A stretch of DNA of 64,000 nt from Synchiropus splendidus (lineage: Eukaryota > Chordata > Actinopteri > Syngnathiformes > Callionymidae), in contig NC_071347.1 of NCBI RefSeq assembly GCF_027744825.2, positions 21,519,001 to 21,583,000 on the forward strand, given 5' to 3'. Every line of letters begins with the position of its first letter. The stretch's first letter is position 1. Shown here in pieces: positions 1-11,089 of this stretch. The position numbers and the translations under genes were made by a program. Below the pieces are notes generated by a model that was given only the letters and a program-made list of their open reading frames with translations, was not told the DNA's origin and did no database searches.

Positions 1-1829
1 AAAAGTAGTGACTTATAGTCCGGAAATTAGGGTAGAATTAAAAATCATGAACTATGGTCCTCCACACTCTGCTTTGGTATCAGTGATTCACTTCCACAAA
101 GTGATCAGATCAGTTAATAGAAAACATCACCTTACTGTATCTCACAGTTTACACTTAAGTTTACTTCGGGGCTCTAAAAATCAATATGGTCTTCATAAAC
201 AAAATATATGACAATCTGTTATAAGGAAAAGAAAATATGAGAACCTTTTCTTCTCTCTGCTCCTTTCTGATCCCTAAAATTACGATGAGATGAAAGAGTT
301 TGTTTGATGTGGGATTGAACTTCTACTACTATTACTAATATGCAACAATCAAGGAGATTACTGCATCAATGCGGTGCAAAAAATCTACTTGACAATATGT
401 CCAAAAATTGCCATTGGAAATAGCAACACAAACATCTTTGCAAACCACACAATGCTGTTGCCACTTATTTTTTCTACGGCAGATTATCTGGTGGAAGCGG
501 CAGAGTAGAATCCATTATTCGGGTGTGAGCCTTGATGAGTAGAACACACCGTCACTTCTCGGAATTCCTTCCATTCCTAGCGCTCGATTATCATTTGAAC
601 CAAAGTAAGGACACGAGATGATCTCTCAGTGCCTGCACTGATGGACTCTCACGTGCTCTCGTGACTCTTATCATCTCTTTAGTGAATTTCCATGCACATT
701 AGAAGGGCCTTCCTCCAGGCTCATGTGCGACTTGCTGGATTCCATCGCAGCCCATTTTAGCTTGCATTTTCCACATGAATCCAACAGCCAAGAACGCACG
801 TCGGTCTGCTACGTTGGTGAGAGCCAGGCCCTTTTCTCTGGAGGTCAACGGTCAGTCCTTGATGCGATCCTCGCTGTGCAGACCATGACACGAGGATTAG
901 AGGGATAAATTGTGAAAGTCAGAGAGATGGGTTAGTGTGTCGCTGCTCACTCTTGGAGCAAAGTCTTATCTGTGCTGAGAAGATATTGGGAATAGCTCTT
1001 ATTAAAGCATCCTCCAAAGGTCTGAGGAGCACTTACAAAGAGGACATTTAAGACAGTTAATCATATCACAATATCTAATGTTCATGTGATTAAACCGGTG
1101 ACTCATTTACTTTAAAGTCGACGGTTGAATATAAAAGAGGAAATTGAATTTTCTTTTTAAGTAGATGAATTAGCTAATGCATTTGAGGTGACTTTGTGGC
1201 GTCATTGCAGGAGCTTCAGCTTCCAGGTCCCGTCCACCGTGATGCCACTGTCTGGATAGGTCGATACGTAGTTGCATACATAAGACAAATGGTATCTCTT
1301 CCAAGTTACAGACTTATCTACCATGCCTAACCCCCAGTTTTTATAGTAAATCTAGATAAATTAACCACCAACAATGGGATTAATCGCAAGAAAACGATTC
1401 GCACTGTCAAGTCAACAACATCAAATGACAGACAGACAGACTCCATATGTGTAGTGATGGGAAGATGTGGTAGCAACAAAAAAAAAACGTTGTTAGTCTG
1501 GAATCTGACAACAATTCTGAATGCAAGACTTCTTTTTCAGTTTCAAAATGCAACTTAGATAGCAACAGAAGATCATTATTATTACTTATGACTGTGTAAT
1601 ATTTTTGTCAAATGAATGCTAACATGCTACAGTATCTTATCTACTCTTAAACAATAGTGATAAATGTGATATTGTGTTGCATCTCTTGTATGTTGTGCTG
1701 AAGACACCCACTTCAATACTCATAACTTTGCAGTGTTGTCTGTGGTGACTCAAAGCTGTGTTATCACTCACGCCATGGCAAAGGAGGGACTTCATTTTCA
1801 TTCACTTCTGTTTTCATCCTCTGTTTCTA

Positions 1830-1854
1830 ATCTATCTATCTATCTATCTATCTA

Positions 1855-1894
<40 letters not shown>

Positions 1895-1902
1895 TCTATC
1901 TG
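1830..1902. repeat. Compound (CTAT)n-(CTGT)n-(CTAT)n microsatellite
   Basis: Uninterrupted tetranucleotide runs that switch from CTAT to CTGT and back to CTAT. Such arrays are length-polymorphic in fish. It lies in ppm1h intron 1. Confidence 0.97.
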
Positions 1903-1920
1903 ACTGGAGTCACTGCACTT

Positions 1921-2030
1921 TCTTTATTATTATTATTATTATTATTAGTAGTAGTAGTAGTAGTTGTAGTAGTGCCAGTACTAGTAGTAGGAGGAGGAGG
2001 AGGAGGAGGAGTTGTAGTAGTAGTAGTAGC
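1921..2030. repeat. Compound trinucleotide microsatellite (ATT, AGT, GGA)
   Basis: Consecutive runs of ATT, AGT/GTA and GGA units only about 20 bp from the preceding tetranucleotide array. Poly-Ser, poly-Gly and poly-Thr translations across it are artefacts of the repeats. Confidence 0.97.
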
Positions 2031-2764
2031 GTTGTGTGTACAATGTTCTTCTATCGTATTCATTTCTATTGTTTGTTTATTTGTTTTACTCAGCAATATG
2101 TGGCGGCTTTATGTAAATTTACATTTATGTAAATGTACATGTCTAATGTCTCGTGTTTGTCTCTGTTTTCTGCTGTGACAAGTCAAATTTCCATTATATT
2201 GGGGAGAAAAAAGGCTATCTAACTGATGCTATTTGTCAAACTGTACCAGAGGTTTAGATGGTACAGTTAGCTTCAACTAAAATTCAACTTTAAGAACACC
2301 ATCAATACATTTTGATACCATCTGGACCCTTCATCAGGCTGTTGGCAAGTGGACGTGTTAAGTCCAAAACTATTGGAGACGCTCAAGAGGACTGCATTTT
2401 TTAGGTTCAAGGACGTAACACACGCCGTAAGATGGAGATCAGAGATGCTTAAACTCATCCTCATCTAGTCGGATATTGACAAGTGTTCAGACCGCATTAC
2501 CAATTGTAGACTGCAATAGAGTGATCAATACTCTGCTTTAGAAAGTCTGCAGAGTTGAGTGAAGCAACTGATGCGTCAATAAACTCAACCTCATCCACGT
2601 TAGTAGTAGCAGCAACGCCAGAATAAACTGCACTCTCTTCAGCGCCTCCAACATGCTGCGCATAACACGCATATCTACATCCATTTGAGTTGTGTTTCCC
2701 ACACGGAATATGGACTCCTGGCTGACAGTGGAGCAGTTTCCATGTCTGACTCTGAAATAACAGA

Positions 2765-3335
2765 CCCCGGCGAGTGTTGCGTTCGCGGTCCGGGATGGAG
2801 GCTCCGCGTCAGGGATGCTGAGGGTCGGAGAAGATGGACGAACAGGTTACTCACTCAGCGTATCCGGTGGCCCAGGGCAGCCGCTTGCTCTCCTTCAGGA
2901 TCAGGATGGGTCTGGCGACGTGGTCCGCCGAGCACTCCACCTCGTCCGGTGACAGCCCCAGGAACTCCGGGCGGCTGTAGGGAAATTTCAGCGGCGTCTC
3001 CGCGCCGCAGTGGTGGTGGTGGTGGTCCCCGTTGGAGCCCGCGGGTATCACGCCACCCATGAAACTGGCCACCGCCGACCTGACGCGGGTGAGCATGGCG
3101 GAGCTGCGGCGGCGGAGCTCCGGGAGGGGAGGCGGGCTGCTGCGGACTCTCTGCCCGCGAGGAGACGCTGCTTCGCGGCGTGAACGAAACAAACACAGCA
3201 GCGACTCATTCAGTCTGAGAACACGGAAATAGGAGCCTCACTTCGCTCGCACACGCGCGCGCGGTCATGTGACAAACCGGTTGCTGCCGGTGGGCTGGCT
3301 GGTGGCACGCGCGCGGCTGAACCGTTGCCAGGGGT
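2765..3335 (-). promoter_or_regulatory. ppm1h: CpG island and promoter of ppm1h
   Basis: A GC- and CpG-dense block, including CGCGCGCG runs near 3253-3262, covers ppm1h exon 1 and about 240 bp upstream. It stands out sharply from the AT-rich DNA on both sides. No TATA box is evident. This fits a broad housekeeping-type promoter. Confidence 0.75.
2855..3096 (-). CDS. ppm1h: ppm1h exon 1 (PP2C-type phosphatase 1H, N-terminus)
   Basis: First coding exon of protein phosphatase, Mg2+/Mn2+-dependent 1H. The family enzyme is a serine/threonine phosphatase at the Golgi that removes LRRK2-type phosphates from Rab GTPases. The exon encodes 80 codons plus two bases. It begins MLTRVRSAVASFMGG, the amphipathic membrane-targeting helix of the family, and contains PLKFPYSRPEFLGLSPDEVE and ends LPWATGYA(E), closely matching the human exon as I remember it. 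The ATG at 3096 is chosen because MLTRV is the family start, although the frame stays open upstream. The donor is a strong GTGAGT at 2854, phase 2. A five-histidine run (residues 25-29) replaces a Gly/Ser-rich stretch in human. The catalytic PP2C domain is encoded by exons beyond the left edge. Confidence 0.94.
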
Positions 3336-3350
3336 CAAAGGCGACCTGTC

Positions 3351-5349
3351 TGCCTTTTTCACCGCCGTTATCAACATATTTGTGAGATTAAAAAAAAACA
3401 CCATTAACCCGTGAAGTCAGGGATGAGGATCAGCACCTCCTAAACACAGCAGGTTTGGCACATGGTGAGTTGTTTCAAGCGAAATATTCCTCTTTAATGA
3501 CATGGTTTCAGGTTTCATGGTTTCAAGGGACAAGATGGCGGAGAGTTTGGGACGGGAGTGTTTTGACTTCGCCACGACATCATCACTGTACGAAGTACGA
3601 TGAAGCCCACTACTGCTATTCGCGCTGTACTTTCTCCTATGCTTTATTTTCATATTCCCGCTGTCTCCATCACTGCTGTGACTGTGCCGCCATCTTGTTC
3701 CGGACACGACTAGCAGGGTTCTAGCCAGGACCTTTCCCAACATAAGATTGGAGAGTGGGGGCAGCAAAGAGTCAAACGTTGACAACAGGGGACACAAAAG
3801 TAAACTGCAGCGTCCATCCTTCACGGCCCCCCTTAAGGCCCTACCTTAAAAGGCGGAGTCTTACGCAACTGAAATCCTAACACGGGGGGGCGCTGTGCTG
3901 CTAAAGCACTGGGGAGAACCCTGAAGAGTATGTGCTGACAGAAAAATCTCATTTCACTGCTTCTGCGCATCTTAACTTTCTGTCTCACTATACTCCAAAC
4001 TTCGATAGAAACAAGCCCACAAATAGTGCTCAGTGACAAATAACAGGCGACCGCCACCTGCTGGTGTAAAGCAGTAACTAGATCAGGCGCCATATTTGCA
4101 GCGTGGCTTGTTTAAATGTAACCTTGGTGCCTACAGGGTTAGCATGATGACACTGGTCAACTGAACAACATGTTGTTTAAAAAACAACTGAGCCATCTTT
4201 TTTTTTTACTAATTTTCAATGTATCCTAATGTCCCAGTTAGTGCTAGCTATTTCTTACTTTCATCTTCTTCAAATGGAAAACTAGCATTGTACTGCTTGG
4301 TTGATAGAATCTCTAAAATGCTAATACACTGATGCAAATGCTAATTATGCTAATATGCAGCTGGTTGTGAGAATCCCGCTTCATGTCATGTGAAACCTCC
4401 TGTGAGCTGTTGTTTGGTGTGTGTGTGTTTTAGCTCCAGTGAGGGTGAAGAAAACCCAGTGTTTACAACTTCACAGGAGCTGTCTTTGCTAGGAGGTGGT
4501 TTATCAACTGTTAATCCCACAGAGATGTTTTAATGCTATTTGAAGCCTTCACACACTTCATTGGGAAAAATGTCCAGAGCATGTTTTACTTTCATCCTTA
4601 GTGGCATTTCAGCCATCTTGTTTTCACTGAAATGTCTTGCTGACTCATAAAGAATTAAAAAATACAGGTCTCACTCAGGTGGTGAATCTGAGGCCATGGT
4701 TCTCAGAGAACTTGTGGCCAAGCATCCAAGCCTCATGCTTGTCAACGCTCTATTACAGCGTTATGACGAATGAAATTGGATTTTTAATTTGTCCTTCTGA
4801 ACTGCATGGCTTCAATTGTTTTGATTCTAGTTTAAGGATTCATAATAATAAACTTAATGAAAACTGCACTTCATCATTATCCAGTGTTTATAGATAAAGA
4901 ATTGTGATGACAAAATCGCTGTTTTATTTGGCACTTTTCAGGCAGTAATTCACAAAGTGCTTTACATTAGTATTAAAATCAACACAAAGAATGAAAAATG
5001 CATTTTTAAATGCAAATTAAAAGAAGGCACCGACTCAGATAGTCCATGGGGGGGGGGTTGCTTGCAACTTACAGACTGTAAACATTCTATTCTTTAAGTC
5101 AATATTTACTTCATGTTGTGTGTGACGCATGCTGCTGCCAGTAGTTTCAGTGTTTACTTTCTGTATGGGAAGCATTTGGCCAGTCTGTTTTACAGTTTAC
5201 TGTTTTCTGTTTACCTCAAGCTACCAGTGCCATGATGTCAAAACATAACATAAGCTTTAGAGTTCATGGGTGAGTCAACTGCTGTGGCTTTTTGTGGCTT
5301 CTTATATTGTATGTCCTTCGCAGACGTATTATATTGGTCATAGTTAGAA
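3351..5349. other. Intergenic DNA upstream of ppm1h
   Basis: No gene is supported. It holds an inverted pair of YY1-like CAAGATGGCGG sites near 3533 and 3690 (about 150 bp apart), a CTCF-like site at 4050-4067, and AT-rich DNA with short homopolymers. Open frames at 3417-3824 and 3833-4093 have no recognisable domain. Confidence 0.6.
4050..4067 (-). promoter_or_regulatory. CTCF-like motif
   Basis: The minus strand reads ACACCAGCAGGTGGCGGT, which fits the CTCF core CCASYAGRKGGC exactly. It lies about 1 kb upstream of the ppm1h start. Motif match only; occupancy is not known. Confidence 0.4.
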
Positions 5350-5654
5350 CAGGGGTGGGCAATGACGTTTCCTCAGGGACCTAAGGCAATTTATTTCAAA
5401 ACATAGTTTCAATATGCCTTCAATGTATTTTGAGGAACAAGAAAAACACACAAAAATAAAAGAAAGTCCTAGTCTTAAAACAAAAACGTGCTATATTTAC
5501 TGCTGAAGTGGTGGTGGTGACTAAAAACGAAAGAACAAAAAAGGAAGAAAAATGACAACACATCATTTATAGTTTCAGTGTGACGTAAAAATGGCCACGA
5601 AAATACAGGCATCGGACCGCATATGGCCCCCGGGCCACGCTTTGCCCAGGTCTG
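5350..5654. mobile_element. Non-autonomous hAT-like element
   Basis: About 305 bp bounded by imperfect inverted ends. The left end is CAGGGGTGGGCAA; the right end read on the minus strand is CAGACCTGGGCAAAG, followed by the GGCCCGGGGGCC block common in vertebrate hAT-Charlie-type repeats. There is no transposase coding and no clear 8-bp target duplication, so it is an old deletion derivative. Confidence 0.6.
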
Positions 5655-7474
5655 GTCAAGACACAGAGTCGAGTGAGTGACTCGACAGCGCGGGAGTTGG
5701 AGATGACCTCATCAACTTATCTGAAGGTGCGAGTGGTTGTCTGGTGACGTTCCTGTCCAGGGTGTCCTCTGGATCAAAACAGAAGCCACAAATGAAGAAA
5801 ACCATGAAACTGAAGGGAGAAGTGAAATGAATCATTTCTCTTTGGACTCAAGGGGCACACAAGCGAAGGTTCTATCTATCTATATATCTATCTATTATTG
5901 ATGCGTAACATTCGACTTGGTGGCCATGTTGTTGCAGGATAACCAAGTAATCCGTCTCCTCGCGGCGACCTAATTGTTCCCCTCTTCTCTGAATAGGCTT
6001 CTCTCATTAAACACAATCTGGCAGGAATATACACAGGAATCCCAAACTCTCAGACTGATCTATAATTCATGAGCGCAGCGCAGACGCTCCACTGACCCAA
6101 TTACAGGCAGCCGGCAGGAGAGCAGCACCTGTACTGTGGATGGCGCCGCTGGTTCAGTCAAATGTAGCCAGACAAACAGCATCAGCTGAAGAGTCAGAGC
6201 CTCCTGCACCGCTCAACTGCTGTGAGAAGATACGATGAGATCATGAGAAAAAAGCACCGGAATAAAAGTGGTGATGTAGAGCAAAATGTCATGTAATAAA
6301 GACAGTTATATATTTTAGTGCTGTACACATAATAAACATGACCTGTTGTGAAAGTCGAGCTGTAAAGTTATAAAGCAAAGATAATGAATTCAGGGTTAAA
6401 ATGAATGAAACGAATGGTCAAAAAGTCACAGCAAAATTAAATAAAGATTTCATATTTAAAGAGTAGAATAGCCTTTTTAAATAAAAGTTGTGCATTTTTC
6501 AATATTTGGCGTTTAAAGCATTCAATTAGAACCGTGTTATTAAACCTAAAAAGAAGATAGTTTAATAAAATGTCGAATAAAATAAATTCGGTGTGTTCTG
6601 ACTTGTATCTAGCGATTCATCCGCTGACATGTGGGACTATATTTATAATGAATTAAAAAAAATGTTAAAAAAGCATTGCTTCAATACTAGATATCGCCAG
6701 CAGATGTCGACATTGCAGCAGAAACGCCCGAGGAGCGCGACTCATCCTGTGACGTCGCAAAGGTTTGAAAATAATGTACGCAGTAAATACATATAGACGT
6801 AACTGAAAACGTTGATGTTGAAGTAAAAGTACCACAGCAAAGCAATGTAGATGTGACTTGCGAAACACAAACAGAGGAATACAAGACTAAACAAGTCAAT
6901 TTTGCAGCTTCACTGCACGCAGGTCTCCGGTTCAAATCCAGTTTGGAGTGAACCTGTGGTCTTTATGTCTTCATTTGTCTCTAACAGTGTGCGAGAGTGG
7001 TTGCCTCTGAGGGTGACCTATAGGGGTCCTCACCTCTCACCTCAAGTGGCTCAGCAGGTGTCAAGTGCGACCTTGTGAAGGAGACAAGTTGACAAATGTG
7101 TCCATTTGTGCCCTTTGACTCTTGAGCAAGGTGGTCATAATGTTGAGGTCAAGAGATGAAGCAGCAGGAGTCGATAGAAAGTGGCACAATGGAGAACTGA
7201 TTGAGTGAGAACAATGTTGAAGGACAAGATTCCAGGGGCCGCCAGACTTGATGATGTTCCTCAGCACCAAAATAAACCTGCTGACAGGCCCAGGCTGGAG
7301 CTGCAGCCCCGCCCCCATTCTGTAGACACTGTGTACTGATGCTAATGTGTCTAAAGTTCCAGGCCCCTGTTTTCCATCTCAGATGCGGGAGGGAGGGTGG
7401 TGGGTGACACCTCGGCGGCGGAGTGTGTCCTGGCGGTTTGTCTCCTTAATGTCCTTCAGCACGGTGCAGTAAAT
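5655..7474. other. Intergenic DNA with minor repeat fragments
   Basis: No gene is seen. It includes a short CTAT array at about 5870-5896, a fragment near 5740-5770 resembling the tail of the SINE at 7475, and a tRNA-like B-box (GGTTCAAATCC) near 6930 followed by GGAGTGAACCTG, a phrase common in fish SINE-derived repeats. The rest is AT-rich and featureless. Confidence 0.5.
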
Positions 7475-7735
7475 AACCCCCTAAAGCCCTGATCACTTCA
7501 GCTCGTGAACGGCTTCTGTGTGGAGCTGCTGGACTTCTGTGGTGCGGAGAATGGGAAGGTCACCGGTTCGACTCAAGCTTGAGCCTGTGATGTTCTTGTC
7601 CTGGTTCTGCTGGATGGAAATCATGACCGCAGCACTTGTCTGTCCGTGTGTCCTGAGATGGATGGAGGCCTGTCCAGGGTGTCCCCCTCCTCTGGCCCCA
7701 GATACAGCTAGTGTTGCAGAGGAATGACCCTAGCT
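7475..7735 (+). mobile_element. tRNA-derived SINE-like repeat
   Basis: Contains a Pol III B-box-like GGTTCGACTC at 7565-7574 about 60 bp after a possible A-box. A tail then reads CTGTCCAGGGTGTCCCCCTC, a phrase repeated in many teleost interspersed repeats and found again near 5750. It is too degenerate to be a tRNA gene. Confidence 0.5.
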
Positions 7736-8042
7736 ATGTGCTTGATTCACGTCTGGCGTTGTTAGTGAGTGTGTTGGCTCGATATCACAGTGGAATCAAT
7801 ATAGAGTCTCTGCACAGAATACGGAGCCAACAGCTTGATATCATGACTTGTGACATGACTCAGTGTGTTTTAGTCTGATCCATGGCAAACATTTAGCGCT
7901 GTTATCGCAAAAAAATCGCAGTTTAATGGTATGAGAATATTTGCCACAAGAAGCCACATTTTTCAATGTGAATGAATGTGGTATCTGACTGAATCCAATG
8001 ATGGAGCCATCCACACAGTTGAACAACAACATATTGTTTTGC

Positions 8043-8420
8043 ATCAGTTTGACAATGGCACAATAAATCAGGATGGTGGTTTTAATATCACCTTATTTAA
8101 ACTAAAGTTCTTTTAATGTCTGGACAATATTTGTTTAAGAATTTCAAGTCCATTCAGAGTGGTGGAAACCCTGGACATTGTGTAGAGAAAAACCTCCCTG
8201 AACCAAAGCAAACAGATGCTTTTGTTTGCTTTGGTTCAGGGAGGATTCCTGCATGTTTGTTGTTGTTGTTCTCATCCTAGCTGCCACGTGTCTGGTGCAT
8301 CAGTGGGATCAGTGGAGCAGGAACTCCTGCACTGACAAAGGTTCTCTGCTGTCTTGAGAGAAAACTGTACAATTAAATTAAATTGTTTCATTTAAAAATT
8401 AACTCATTAAAGTCCCACCA
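8043..8420 (+). repeat. Dispersed repeat, copy 1 (interrupted)
   Basis: Several segments match the block at 47110-47350 in the same order. Examples are CTCTTTTAATGTCT-like text followed by AAGAATTTCAA, an AATTAAATTAAATTG-like stretch, and GGAAACCCTGGACA. The two copies differ by insertions, so this is an old dispersed family of unknown class. The hairpin at 8193-8244 interrupts this copy. Confidence 0.5.
8193..8244. repeat. Perfect 21-bp inverted repeat, 10-nt loop
   Basis: CCTCCCTGAACCAAAGCAAAC (8193-8213) is followed after 10 nt by its exact reverse complement (8224-8244). The flanking bases mismatch on both sides, so the arms are sharply bounded. Perfect arms suggest a recent event such as template switching, or selection for the stem. 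It is shorter than a typical pre-miRNA. Confidence 0.9.
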
Positions 8421-8514
8421 CTAGTGTATTTATTTATAACGTTTCTCGTGTTTCAAGCAGCAGTTTGATGACTGGGTGAAGGGGGGAGTCATGGGCAAGT
8501 TTTCCCTGATGGGT

Positions 8515-8700
8515 GTGTGGACTCTCTCCTAGAGAGCGGTTATTCTGGAGAGACTCGAAGTAGACTTCTCCAAGAGAAGTGGGGTTAGTGAGATGTTCCA
8601 CTAGGCGGAAGCCTGGGGCCGACCCAGCGCATGCTGAAGATTTGAGGATTGTTGGAGGTGGTTAACTTCAGCTGCTGTCCCCGCGACCTGACCTTGGATC
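8515..8700 (+). mobile_element. Decayed LINE 3'-end fragment
   Basis: Shares phrases with the terminal part of a common teleost non-LTR retrotransposon, including a GAGAGACTCGAAGTAGA-like stretch, GCCTGGGGCCGACCCAG and the CTGCTGTCCCCGCGACCTGA end. Only the last part of the reverse-transcriptase ORF and the 3' end are represented, with many disruptions. Related fragments occur at 10340, 26390, 39050, 45560, 54441 and 58700. Confidence 0.55.
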
Positions 8701-9354
8701 AGCATGAGAAGTAAAGGTGCCGTAATGCAACACACTGACACAGGTGAGCTGTGGAAACAACCTTCCGTCGAGCTCCACGTTTGATGGATCTGACCTTCTG
8801 CGACATCAATCCCAGATGTAAACATGTGATAGCGTGGTTAAATATGCGTCTGCAGCTTCAAACCTCCTGAAAGGTGAAGCGTCGCCACGCTCTGATCGCC
8901 CTGATCGTCCTGGTCCTGCAGTCCAAATAACACCAGTCGCTTTCTGGCTCACACCTGACCATCACAAGGGAAAACATTCTCTTGGTTGTGGACAGACGGT
9001 GTTTGACAGCTGGAAACTGAAGTCCATCTGTCAGGGACTTGGAGCTGTTGCTACCAGCTGCGGTGATAGTGATGCGCTGGAAATGAACACGCACACAGGC
9101 AGTTGCTATAAGTCACAGTGAATGATGATGCTCTTGTTTGTCTTCAAAGCGAGTCGATGCCCACAGACGGAGCTGCGGCAGGCGAGCAGATCACAGTGAC
9201 ACTGATGAAAGCGACGACCTTTAGTTCTAACAGGGAACAGAGTTGCCGTGAATGCATGCAAATGAGGAAGAAGATGATGGAGATAGGCTGCTCGGCTTTG
9301 TTGTTCGTGTGTCTAGTTCAGATCATTTCAAGATCAGTTGCATACGTACACACC

Positions 9355-9745
9355 CACATACACACACATAGGATGGTATTGCTATCCTTGTGGGGACCTC
9401 TCATGGCTAAAACCCTTTTCCCGGACTCTCACCCAAAACTTGACCGTACCAAACAGGTGGCTGGCCTTAACCAGGGCAGTTATTTTGAAGTTTTCATCCT
9501 CAAATTAAGGCCTAACCTTGTCGTGATTCGCTATCCTTGTGGGGACCTCTCATTGGCCTAACCCTTTCCCCAGCCTCTCCCCTAAACCGAACCATCCAAA
9601 ATACATTGCTGACCTGAACCAGGACCATGGACCAAACTGAAACCTGGTTATAATAAGCTGCTTCTATTGACGTCTTAACGCTCAAGACCTTGTGAGGACA
9701 AGCCAAAATGTCCTCGCAAGTATGGCAAAACCTGCTGCCCCCCAC
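9355..9745 (+). repeat. Interspersed repeat with GGGGACCTCTCA units, flanked by CA tracts
   Basis: Two internal units each begin with CTATCCTTGTGGGGACCTCT (about 9383 and 9530), followed by a C/A-rich CCTAACCC-like stretch. The pattern is widespread in fish genomes, and a related copy lies at 10838-11085. The open frame across the region is not a gene. Confidence 0.6.
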
Positions 9746-10339
9746 CACACACCCACACACACACGTCACTGATCGACACAAACACATGAACACGGTCACT
9801 CGAGCACACACCAAGGTGGGTTTTCGGGAAGCAGAAAGCTAAGCTGTGACTTGGAACAAAGGCAGTCAACGGAGGAGGAAGCTGGGGGCGTGATGAAGTC
9901 CAGGGTTGTTGAGGAATTTCCTGGCTCACTCTCATGTTGATATCAAAACCTAAGGCGTCTCCAACAGCAGCCTTGTCGCCACAACACCAGGAGTCTCCCA
10001 GAAAGACTCAGTTGTCGTGTTTCTGTTGAGTCATCCTTGCATCATTTCCTGTGGCCACCCAAACCAATGTCACCTGTGGCGCCCTTGAAGTCGCCTTCTG
10101 ACGCGTGGCGGGAACACGGAGCAGATTCTCTGACCCGTCCTGCCAGAGTCATCTGACCAGACATCTTCCTCTTTCTTCTGACGACAACAGGACGCTCACA
10201 ATCAGGACTGAACACTTCTGTTGAGATGAACAGACTCTCTGTTGTGGTGGGGAAAGAGCTGAGCCAAAAGACAGAGCTCTGCTCTCGTCTGTGGTCAGCA
10301 GCCACAGATGGGAGCGGAGCCCGTGATACAGGAAGACAT

Positions 10340-10460
10340 CTACGTAGTGTCTGGACTGTAAGAGAAGCTCAGTCATCCAGGAGAGACTCAGACTAGATCC
10401 ACTTGATCCAAGAGCTGGAGGAGGTCCTGGGCTCCTCTACCCCAGAAGAGAGATGGATGG
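10340..10460 (+). mobile_element. Short LINE 3'-end fragment
   Basis: Contains AAGCTCAGTCATCCAGGAGA then GAGCTGGAGGAGGTCCTGGG and ATGGATGGAAAATAC. These are recognisable phrases from the end of the same LINE family seen at 8515, heavily deleted. Confidence 0.5.
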
Positions 10461-10837
10461 AAAATACACAGGAAGAATAGGATCCAAAGTGAGTGTATAT
10501 TTTTCTTTTTTATTAAATCTGAACACTTTTTGAACATTACATTTTAAATAGGATTTTTATGAATATACATAAAATAAAAAATGAAACCCGTAATATTTTA
10601 TATTGAATTACGTGTTAATATTAAATTATTGATGTCAAGTCAATAATATCATCTTTCAGTCAATTAAAAAAAAAAATGCAACAAAAACACAGGATAACCG
10701 CATTTATCTGTAAAAATATGAAGAATGAAAAGTGACAGGAAACATGTCAAGTGGATAAATATCAGGAGGAAAGGATTAATTGATGAAATAGAAACAAATA
10801 AAATGTGAAGATACAGCGGTTCAATTTCACACACACA

Positions 10838-11085
10838 CGTTCTCTCACTGTTATCACCCTTTCCCCAGCCTCTCACCCTAAACCTAACCTTGTAAAACAC
10901 ACAGTAACGTCAGCCAGGACCTGAGCTAAACTGAAACCCAGTTATAATGACCCAGTTATTTTGAATTTTTTCATCCTCAAATTGAGGCTTAACCTCATGG
11001 GGTCCAGCAAAAAGGCCCCACAAAGACATTAAGATCCCTGAAATCGGACCTCACTAGGATAGACATGCTTAAACACACACACACA
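10838..11085 (+). repeat. Second copy of the GGGGACC-type interspersed repeat
   Basis: Matches 9355-9745 in TTTCCCCAGCCTCTC, CAGTTATTTTGAA and TTTCATCCTCAAATT, and is again flanked by CA-rich tracts. The shared text shows a dispersed family rather than a tandem duplication. Confidence 0.55.
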
Positions 11086-11089
11086 CTTG

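Larger units (their letters stand above)
1..2854 (-). other. ppm1h: ppm1h intron 1 (partial, runs off left edge)
   Basis: This is the stretch downstream, on the minus strand, of the ppm1h first-exon splice donor at 2854, so it is read as the beginning of ppm1h intron 1. I found no second ppm1h exon or other coding exon in it. It holds two compound microsatellites (1830-1902 and 1921-2030) and otherwise AT-rich single-copy-looking DNA. Large first introns are usual for PPM1H. Open frames over the microsatellites are low-complexity artefacts. Confidence 0.75.

Noticed and set aside
1758..2132. 124-codon open frame rich in Ser, Ile and Arg
   Set aside because: It translates through two microsatellites; low complexity explains it.
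3417..3824. 135-codon minus-strand frame upstream of ppm1h
   Set aside because: No recognisable domain; lies between paired YY1-like sites and is probably promoter-proximal or repeat DNA.
6905..6965. tRNA-like B-box GGTTCAAATCC
   Set aside because: No A-box or cloverleaf pairing around it; a SINE-derived fragment rather than a tRNA gene.
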